From positions 96,680,484 through 96,744,483 of the forward strand of contig CM041297.1 in NCBI GenBank assembly GCA_023052935.1: a DNA stretch of 64,000 bases, given 5' to 3'. A model generated the notes under the pieces. That model did no database searches. It was given only the letters and a program-made list of their open reading frames with translations, and was not told the origin of the DNA. Of this stretch, positions 56,260 to 64,000 are shown one piece after another; position 1 is the stretch's first letter, and the number at the start of each line of letters is the position of its first letter. The stretch is from Piezodorus guildinii (lineage: Eukaryota; Arthropoda; Insecta; Hemiptera; Pentatomidae). The position numbers and the translations under genes were made by a program.

Positions 56260-56800
56260 TAATATAAATTAATTAAAATTATATAAATTAATTTAAAAAT
56301 GTAAATTATATATATATAATTTACAATATTAATATTTATTTTTTTGTAAGAATTATATACTTTCTTTAATGCTTGTTTGTTCATTTGCCGTCACTTTTAT
56401 GCTACTGAGACTTACCGGACCTTTATTGGGAGGCAAAATTTTGCCTATTCAGGTTTTATTAGTTCTCGCTACACGGCGAGAGAACGGGTAGGTGAAAATT
56501 CGTGAGATTTGGTGATAGTGAATTATCATACACTCACATACTTTAATTTATTATAATAAATATTAAATAACCATATTTTCTATAAAAAGTAATCATTTAT
56601 TTTATTTTTTTATTTTATTATAAATAATGTTTAAGTTTTTAAAATGTAGTTTCTACATTAAAATAACATGATGTTTATATTACACTTGCTTGTTTCGATA
56701 TAACATTATCATTTACTTTTTTATAATTGATATTCAATGATATAGGATTTTTATAAACATAATTTTTGATGTTATTATCCGAATTATTTTTTAAAAAATA
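56260..56800. other. AT-rich sequence, nothing identified
   Basis: A small balanced patch at 56,390-56,515 is unassigned. Confidence 0.3.
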
Positions 56801-56814
56801 TATATAGGATAGGT

Positions 56815-57000
56815 ATCCATCCATAAGGAGTATCTCACAGACTCAGGAACCATCACTTTATATTCCCTCTGAAGGACGACATAACCAAGAATTTCTTACT
56901 CCCATTAAAAAAAATCCTAGGGTAACCCATCAACCCGCAACATTGAGGAAAGGAGGTGTTTTTGCTAGCCACTACACCACAGGCCACTACACTTTATTGT
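56815..57000 (-). mobile_element. SINE-B, minus strand
   Basis: Minus strand: A-box-like gtggtgtagtggctagc, B-box region gcgggttgatgggttacc and the family block ggttatgtcgtccttcagag followed by ggttcctgagtctgtg. The 3' part is truncated near 56,815. Confidence 0.7.
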
Positions 57001-57054
57001 TTTTTTTTTAAATATATTTATAGTTATTTACAATCTTATTTAAAAAATATGATG

Positions 57055-57400
57055 TTACTATAATACATGATATGAAATGAATGTTGGGGCACTACCCATT
57101 ATCAGTACTCCAATAAGAATTCTAAATCAGAAGATTTTGTGGCCATCTTCTTTTCAGATGCTCTGAGGATTATCAGGAATCGAAGAGGAAGCAAGGATTG
57201 AAACTAGAAGGTTCGAGTGGGAATGGAGTTACTCATGAAAGCAATGGTACCTGGTTCGGGCCAAGTCAGCAATAAATGGAATATAAAGGTCTCTATGGAT
57301 GAGTTAATTCGTGACAAAGTAAGGAGCGTTGAGGATTTTACGAATGGTTTTGGATTGTACGGATTGAATGCGAGAAGAATGGCTTAGTAAAGCCATCTTT
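57055..57400 (-). pseudogene. Jockey-type RT C-terminal fragment (J20)
   Basis: Minus-strand reading with stops and shifts: IQSVQSKTIRKILNAPYFVTN, LIHRDLYIPFIADLARTRY, then LKRRWPQNLLI and a stop. Closest to J4. No intact frame. Confidence 0.82.
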
Positions 57401-57665
57401 AATTTGAATTAAATTGATTTTATTTAGGGCTAAAATAACCCTAGTGGTTGAATGGCCTTTATATTACAGAATAAATAATTAAATTTATTGATTATTCCTT
57501 AGCTATGGGAAGTTACCTTGTATTTTTAATAAATGAAAAAACAAGTACTATGAAGCTATAAGTATTGACTTATACAGCTATATTAATATTAACCATGAAA
57601 TATAAACATAAGGTAATTGTTATAAAAGAATCCCATTATACTAATGGGGAAATAAATAAAAAAAT

Positions 57666-57749
57666 ATGGTGCGACCAACACACGGCTTTCACTTACCGCG
57701 GTTAATGAAATCAATTAAAGAACTATTGAATAAAGATAAAGTTGAAGAT

Positions 57750-57801
<52 letters not shown>

Positions 57802-58200
57802 AGTTTTGGTGGAAACATATGTTTTAGGTGATTACTTATCAGATAAGTTTATGCACTATTATGTTCCGCAACTTTGTATGTAAGATAACATTTTTTTACA
57901 GATCTTATAATTTATAACGATATATTTTATAAATTTAAAATTTATAATATTTGTTCAGGAGAACAAATTACCCGAAAAAAATATTTTTGTTTTTTCCTTT
58001 CTTCTTTAGTTGGTTATCCAGTCGTTTAATATGTATATATAATCGTTTTTTTTAATCAATACTTATAAGACGATACAGTTATTTTTTTAAATATACAAAA
58101 TTAAAGGTACTTTAGGGGTAGAAAATAAAAAGATTCGACATTTAAGCACTGTCACACTATTTCAATAAGAATAAAAACTATATGAATACTAAATGTTTAA
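57666..58200 (+). mobile_element. Family H copy H9, left part
   Basis: tatggtgcgaccaacacacg, gctttcacttaccgcggtta, a (TA)n at 57,763-57,799, ttggtggaaacatatgtttt, gtatgtaagataaca, ttaaaggtactttaggggta and agcactgtcacactatttca. Truncated near 58,200. Confidence 0.82.
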
Positions 58201-58209
58201 AGAAATTTT

Positions 58210-59445
58210 TAATTTAATTTTCCCTTATCTGATCTCACTCTCACTATCAGATAAATTTTGTTAATGTATAATTTTACATTTTTAACTTCAAAGATAAAGA
58301 AATTCCTCATGTTTTTTTTCCTTCTCCCCTATTTGAGAAAACATGCATGTAAACAGAGGGAAGAGCTGAAACAGAAGGCGAATAAATCTAAAAAATAATA
58401 AATCAGAAGAGTGTGCAGAAACCATCAAAAACATATAGCAATAACTTTAGCAAAATTTAAAGCCTCATTCAAGAAGAAAAATGAGTCGGTTTAATGAGTT
58501 TATAAAATTACAGCCGCCGCACGCTGTTCGGGCAAGGATCCGCTTATACTTTTATCGTTAGCACCATTTGTTAAAAAAGAAATACTGCCTAGAATTTTCT
58601 TATTTTTTTTATAAAAGTTTTTTTCTGACATTCCAATTCGATATCAATCTTATAAATCCAGTCAACCTTTTACGGATTACTATTATTATTAATACTATAA
58701 TTATTATTATTGGTAATAGGACTACAAATTAATAATAAAACATTATCTTTCGACGAAATTAGAGAAAATGCCTAAAGTTCTTCCCTTTCACAATGGGGAT
58801 TTATAATATTGCATATTATAAGGAATATAACATTATTTTTGTCTCGCACATGAAACACTACATGAATAAATAAATAAATAAAATAAAAAAATATTTTATT
58901 ACACTAATATACCTCATCCTGATATAAATTAACAAAGCTTTTTCCAGGACCACCAAGCCATACCTTTTGTCAAAATGATTTTTTATATGTATTCCATTAG
59001 TGAACAAGAATCTCACTGATTTAAAAAAGAATTAAGTAGAAAGTATTTATTAAAAAGAGGAAAAGAAGAGCTGGAATGTGATTCTTGAAATGGCATAAAG
59101 GGGTAAAAAAAAAATAATAAAAATAAATAAATAAATAAAAATAAAAAAAGTTAAAAACCACGAAAATTACACATATAAACAATATTGTTGGTTTTATTGA
59201 ATTAATGGTATTCTTTGTTAAGCGTAATCAGACGTATCAATAGAAACGATCCAAACGTATTTTTAAATAAAATATTATACTAGTTTCCAAACATATAACA
59301 TATTCAATCAAATATATTAAAACCGTCTAAATCGTAAATACTTATTATCTTTGTCATCATTCTAGATAATTTTATTTAAAATATATTAGTCAAATAAATA
59401 AATTTCAAATATTGATAAAAACATTACTCTTTTAAGAACTAAATA
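58210..59445. other. AT-rich sequence, nothing identified
   Basis: A few (aaat)n low-complexity stretches (58,863-58,900; 59,105-59,150). No repeat family recognised. Confidence 0.35.
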
Positions 59446-59454
59446 ATTTATAAA

Positions 59455-59612
59455 GCGAAGTAGCTCAGAGATCCCGAATTAGAGACCGGTAGGGAAAGAT
59501 TAATTAATTATTCTGTTACATCGGCTTCGGATCGACCTTGGCACGAGGAAAACCTCCAAGGGTTCACTCAGCCTCTAATAAAGTGGGTAAAAAAAATTGT
59601 AGAAAAACAAAC
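59455..59612 (+). mobile_element. SINE-A, strongly diverged
   Basis: ttaattattctgttacatcg, gatcgaccttggcac, cctccaagggttcactcagc, ctctaataaagtgggta parallel SINE-A 60,455-60,545. The head and 3' end are eroded. Confidence 0.6.
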
Positions 59613-59879
59613 TCTTGAGCCAGATCGAAGATATAATACACCAGAAAGCTTGATAAAAATGATACCGTTATTTCTGAACCCAAAACCTTGATAAGTTGTA
59701 GTGGTATAAATATATATATTATTTATTTTTATTAGTTTACTATAACTAAAATAGATATGATTTTTTTTTTATATATAATATTAATATGAATGAAAATAAT
59801 TGTTATTTTTATTTTATTTTTTTATTGAACCTGTAGACTATTTTTTTTTCTTTCATCTCTACACGAATAGAATAATAAA

Positions 59880-60130
59880 CCGAATTTACCATTTCCCGAT
59901 TTATTTACATATTTTTTTCCACCCTTGTTAGCCGGTCCATTTGCACCGATAAATTACAAGATGGGGAGATAAGACGGGTAGCACTTGCGCAATATTTCCA
60001 GGCCATCAAAAGGCAGGAGGACAGGAGGAGGTTAATTATTGGAGTAGAAAAGCGGCCACGCGAGCTTAACATGTTAATTCTAAGCAAGGGCGGAATGAAT
60101 GATACCACGTCTCTACTTCATTATAAATGT
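59880..60130. other. GC-richer unique island
   Basis: tgttagccggtccatttgca, gatggggagataagacgggt, gaaaagcggccacgcgagct. A minus 67-codon frame has no domain. Candidate conserved element. Confidence 0.4.
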
Positions 60131-60375
60131 AAATTAAATTCCTTTAGTTTGTAATTAGACAGTATAAACGTCATCAGCTTAGGCTTGTCTGTTTGAAATT
60201 TCAAGCAGTTTGTCAGCGGCGGAACTTGTTTGTGTTGGCAACATACTGTTTGTATAAAGATAAGAAGATTTTCGGTTAGTCCATAACAATAATCATATCT
60301 ACTCTATCAGTGCAATTCTTCGCAATCTGTATTTTAAACAGTATGTATTTTTTTCTCTATTTAATATACATACAA

Positions 60376-60677
60376 GGGAGCGGCGTGGTCTAGTGGATAG
60401 AGCGCTAGTCTGCTGTGCTCCGGGTCCTGGGTTCGAATCCCGGCTATGGCAGAATATTATTTATTCTGTTAATTCAGTCGGGGGGCGACCCTAGGGTATG
60501 GAGACCCTCCTGGGGCAGACCCAGCCTCTATAAAGTGGGTACCCAAATTAATTGGGGAAAAACCTGGCGGTTGAGCGCGATTAAGGCCTAATCATCTCAT
60601 TGCACTGCCGTTGGCCTAGAAACAGTACAAATCTCTATATGTACTGAGCCCAAGACCCTTCATGGGTTGAAGTGGTA

Positions 60678-60740
<63 letters not shown>
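60376..60740 (+). mobile_element. SINE-A, full length, with 13-bp TSD and 59-nt poly(T) tail
   Basis: The tRNA-derived head starts gggagcggcgtggtctagtg (A box tggtctagtgg, about 60,384-60,396) with B box ggttcgaatcc (about 60,430). The body contains cgaccctagggtatggagac, tgggtacccaa, ggaaaaacctggcggttgag and tgtactgagcccaagaccct, and ends acagg plus 59 T (60,682-60,740). Perfect TSD aatatacatacaa at 60,363-60,375 and 60,741-60,753 shows that the T-run is the true 3' end. Presumably transcribed by Pol III from the internal A and B boxes. Youngest SINE-A here. It is not a tRNA gene. Confidence 0.95.
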
Positions 60741-60746
<6 letters not shown>

Positions 60747-60759
60747 CATACAAATATAA

Positions 60760-61760
60760 TGGTGACAGGGAATAATTTCCTGAGATGAAAAATGATCCTC
60801 TCGAATTAAGTTAATTGTAATTACTCTCCCAAGCCTTATATAATAGAGAAAATTTTTTAAATATGCTGACATGTCTTATTTCTTGTTTGAAAATGTTTAG
60901 AGCCGTTATTTATGAATTCTATCGTGCAGTGCACAAGTTTTAGAAAACAATATATACATAACTAAGGAGGATTTTTTTATTGATTGAAAAGCTGAATTGC
61001 TTTATATGGAGAGACTTTCTTCATACAATTTTTTCTAACCTATTTTTATTGAAATTTACAACTTTATTCAATAATAAAACAAGTAAATAAGCTTAAAGAT
61101 AAAATATAGGAATAAAAACATGTAGAGAAACGGCCTATTGACAGCAATCCAGCAGGTAATTTATACAAGGCCATCTTCCATGTAAAAATATGTCAAAAAA
61201 AACTATCTTATTATTATTATAACTAAGATGGATATATTTATGATTATCAACCTTAGATTAATTTACAAAAGGCCATAGTCGGCTTCTGCTCAGAGATCAA
61301 GTTTATATAGGAGGACCATAGGACTGTTTTGATCAAATAGTTGAAAAAATTAGACTTTTTTTGTTAGTAAAGAGTACTGTCATGTATAAATGTTAGGTTA
61401 TATTAGCCAAACTTTAGCAATAAGAAGATCTTAACCAAGTTTTAAAGAGTTATTGTTATGAGAGCTCTAGATATTTATTCAAAAATTTCCTTTTCAGACA
61501 CCTTACATTACAAGCAGACTTATTAATAAAGTTTTTATTTATGTATGACTTTGAAGAAAATATTTTTTATACCGACTAAATTGTATCTTTTATATTTAAT
61601 TCGTCGCTTTTGATTTGTTTTCCTAATTCATTCAGATTTTCTGTAGACTCAGATCTATTTATGGTATGTGGAAAGGATGGCGTCCAAAAACCTATCTAAT
61701 TGTGATAACCGAAAAGACATGGATTATGGATGGCCGAAAAGAATATGGATAAGACCTAAA
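60760..61760. other. AT-rich sequence, nothing identified
   Basis: No repeat or coding signal recognised. Confidence 0.35.
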
Positions 61761-61764
61761 ATAT

Positions 61765-62465
61765 TATGAATGAATGAATGAATGAAAAAAGAACTTTATT
61801 CTGGGACTAGGTCCCTTAAGAATAACATACAGGTACAAAACAAATAAGTATTATGACTGACCAAAGAACACATAAAAAGAAAAACAAAAAAGACTTATAA
61901 CATTAATGATTACAATAAATATATACAAGTATTTTAAATGGTAAAAACAGAAAGAAGTGAAAAATAAAAATTAAAAAGATTACAATAATATCTAAAAGTA
62001 ACATAGGGCTAACAAACCAAAGAAAAAAAACTTTAGAATAATTAAAAATAATAATGAAAACTTTATTAACATTTATGTCATGAAGTGTAGACATTTCTCA
62101 CCTCGCTCTAATTTTTATACTGAAATTAGTTGGTATCTGGTTGGGAAGCAAGAAGGTATTTAAAAAGGAGCGATTTGAATGAAAGGAGCATGACGGATGT
62201 TTGATGGGAGAGTATTCCAGAAAAAGTGGACCGGGTTAAAAAGGAAAATTCATATTTTTTGGTTCGATGGAAAGGCGTATATAGGTCAGAAGGACGGGAT
62301 CTGGTTTCCTGAGTATGGATTGTGGATTTAAATTGCAGGAGACTATAAAAGTAAGAGGGACGATGGGAGCGGATGACTTGATAGAGAAAGGAACCAAGGA
62401 AATATTGCCTTCGAATAGAGGGAAATAGCCAATTTGACTCATCATAGAGGTGTGATTTGTGTGAT
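61765..62465 (-). pseudogene. CR1/L2-like non-LTR C-terminus and 3' UTR (J21)
   Basis: Minus strand, in mixed frames: STIHTQETRSRPSDLYTPFHRTKKYEFSF, then FFWNTLPSNIRHAP and FKSLLFKYLLASQ. This is the common RT C-terminal signature (TRSR..L..P.HRT....SF...WN.LP...FK..L..YL) of CR1/L2-group elements. The 3' UTR holds an AATAAA-like signal and ends in a (ATTC)n tail (61,765-61,785), as in L2/CR1 elements with short microsatellite tails. Frameshifts make it inactive. Distinct from all Jockey copies here. Confidence 0.72.
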
Positions 62466-62469
62466 ATAT

Positions 62470-63060
62470 ATTATGAATATATAAAGCAAAGGAAAAAATT
62501 AATGAGGTAGAAATGAAATTGACTTGTCTTTTATTTTTTCCAAAAACATTTATGGAAATGAGTTACTTATATTTCGAGGTATTTCACCCATATTCAGGAT
62601 CCTAGAAACAATTTCTAACTCATAATTACTGCAATTTCTTTCCGATAATAAAAATGATATAACCCGGAAAAATTATTCTTAAAAAAAACGAAAAAAAAAA
62701 CAATTATGTTAATCGGTGCAAACGATTTATGGACATCGAGAAAACCCGAGGAAATCATAAATGTAACTCAATTCTGGTATATAACTAGAAAATGTACTTT
62801 ATTTAGATAAAAAGTCGTAAAGCAATGTTGTTTCCATATATTAAAATTCGAATGCTGAAAAAAGGAAAAAATGAAAAACTAAATTCAACATGTGTTTTTA
62901 AAATTGTAATGTAAGCGACAATGCTGATGAAGCGGTGTAAGAGTATATATGGATAATATGTATGATAGGTAAGCATTTTTAGAATAAGACACGATTTATA
63001 AAATAATTAATTTAAACGTTAAAATGAGATGTAAAAAGTATAGAGATATCAAAAATATTA
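62470..63060. other. AT-rich sequence, nothing identified
   Basis: No repeat or coding signal recognised. Confidence 0.35.
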
Positions 63061-63072
63061 TTGTTTTACAGA

Positions 63073-63107
63073 TACTTGAAAATGCTCCAAGAGGCCGAAA
63101 CGTTGTA
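63073..63107 (+). ncRNA. Degenerate hammerhead-like module
   Basis: UAC (63,073-63,075), UUGAAAA, short hairpin CUC-CAA-GAG, GAAACGUU (63,097-63,104), GUA (63,105-63,107). Stem I UAC/GUA is kept and the core is decayed. AATAAA follows at about 63,129. Confidence 0.38.
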
Positions 63108-63209
63108 AGGTACGAAATTGAAATTGAAATAAATCAATCAACTTCTTTTGAAAATGGCTAAAAATATATTTGTTTAAATTTTGATTTTTCGTTTAGTATT
63201 TATTTATTT

Positions 63210-63485
63210 GGGGAGCCCGTGGCTGAGTGGCTAGTGCGCTAGTCTCTCTCGCTATAGGTTGTGAGTTCGAGTCCCAGTCCCGACAGGGCTTTTAAAAGGA
63301 TATAATAAATGGTGGTTCACTTACAATCTTTCCCTCGAGAATGTGAGACCCCTCAGCCGAATGGTAGCCACTCACAAAAATATGCGTAAGGAATATGACC
63401 CTACCCTATAACATTTCATCGAGAACCGTGAGTTTTCGTGAATTCTCCCAAGGGCCTACACGGCCTGTCGCGCCAGAGAAAAAAA
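63210..63485 (+). mobile_element. SINE-C, full length, with 9-bp TSD
   Basis: tRNA-derived head ggggagcccgtggctgagtg (A box tggctgagtgg), B box gagttcgagtccc; body ggtggttcacttacaatctt, cactcacaaaaatatgcgta, gtgaattctcccaagggcct, ending gtcgcgccagag and an A tail. TSD tatttattt at 63,201-63,209 and 63,486-63,494. Reference copy for the two minus-strand SINE-C insertions. Confidence 0.92.
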
Positions 63486-63649
63486 TATTTATTTTGTTTA
63501 AGTAAATAATAATTGATTTTCCTATGTTTTGACCTTTAGCCATTCATTATCAGTTAGATTCGAGAAAAAAAAAATCCAGTCTTAGAATGAAGTTATTTTT
63601 ATGCTACATTAATTATAAAAAATAAATATTGATAGATAAATAATTTTTG

Positions 63650-64000
63650 ATATTCTCCACAATATTTCAAGCGAGTAACTGGTTGCGTGGGTCAGAAAGC
63701 CTTCTATTAATAATCTAATCGTTAGATAAAGGTGTAGTGTAAAATTAGATATTAGGAGGAGTGATGCACGGCGTTGCATTAGCTACGTGACAATTTTGTA
63801 TAATGTATACCGTATAATGGATGCTACGTACCGTTTTAGGAGCGCATGATGTACCGCTTGATACATCTGCACAGCTGGCAATATAATTTATTTATTTGTA
63901 TCCTCGCAGACGAGGCACCGAATGTAGGCATTGATCACCCGGCCTACGCGACATTGTCTACAAAGACAGCGGCACAAACCTATTGTTGATTAATAGCAAC
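63650..64000. other. GC-richer unique island at the window end
   Basis: gtaactggttgcgtgggtca, gatgcacggcgttgcattag, ggcattgatcacccggccta. No ORF above 60 codons, no repeat match. It may continue past the window. Confidence 0.33.

Noticed and set aside
60376..60450. tRNA gene
   Set aside because: A and B boxes are present, but the sequence continues into a SINE body and T-tail bracketed by one TSD.
60660..60872. Lys-rich minus ORF
   Set aside because: Translation of the SINE-A poly(T) tail.
63210..63285. tRNA gene
   Set aside because: tRNA-like head of SINE-C; a 9-bp TSD brackets the whole ~275 bp element.

Overview
This 64 kb window is AT-rich eukaryotic intergenic or intronic DNA. It holds no bacterial operons and no host protein gene that I can recognise. 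The organism is most likely an arthropod, probably an insect. The reasons are many Jockey-type non-LTR retrotransposon fragments (a clade best known from arthropods), tRNA-derived SINEs with target-site duplications (TSDs), hAT-like and piggyBac-like MITEs, long (TA)n tracts and poly(A) tails. I cannot assign an order or species.

Two kinds of DNA alternate. The first is a dense, nested mobile-element landscape. It contains about 21 non-LTR fragments, called J1-J21 here: mostly one Jockey-like group with a shared 3' UTR, one separate Jockey with an open RT frame at 10.4-11.4 kb, two copies of an RNase-H-terminated element, an R1/I-like zinc-knuckle fragment and a CR1/L2-like C-terminus. It also contains three tRNA-derived SINE families: SINE-A, which has a 3' poly(T) tail; SINE-B; and SINE-C. 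A roughly 0.9 kb non-coding repeat family (called H) has short inverted subterminal motifs and 9-10 copies. The second kind of DNA is a series of short, GC-richer, apparently unique islands about every 2-5 kb (for example 16.3, 20.9, 23.1, 25.6, 29.2, 30.9, 47.1, 50.6, 55.8 and 59.9 kb). They do not look coding and are candidate conserved cis-regulatory elements.

The most interesting signal is a small RNA-like module found at about ten loci in unrelated repeats. Its consensus is CUGANGA, a hairpin, then GAAACGUH. In most copies the bases just before CUGA pair with the bases just after GUH. The sequence of that stem differs between families (AUAGCC/GGC-UAU, UUAC/GUAA, AAUGU/ACAUU, AAUU/AAUU, GCC/GGC) while the pairing is kept. 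This matches the catalytic core and stems I and II of a type-I hammerhead ribozyme, with stem III reduced to the self-complementary ACGU, so activity would presumably need dimers. An AATAAA-like signal usually follows. I infer a dispersed set of hammerhead-like ribozymes at retroelement 3' ends; this is not proven.

Other notable architecture: a three-level nest (Jockey in H in H, 7.4-9.7 kb), a SINE inserted in a SINE with TSD (24.3-24.6 kb), head-to-head SINEs (0.3-0.6 kb), a roughly 490 bp near-palindrome carrying a hammerhead-like module in each arm (48.25-48.75 kb), and a tandem duplication with internal (TA)n expansion (55.1-55.7 kb).
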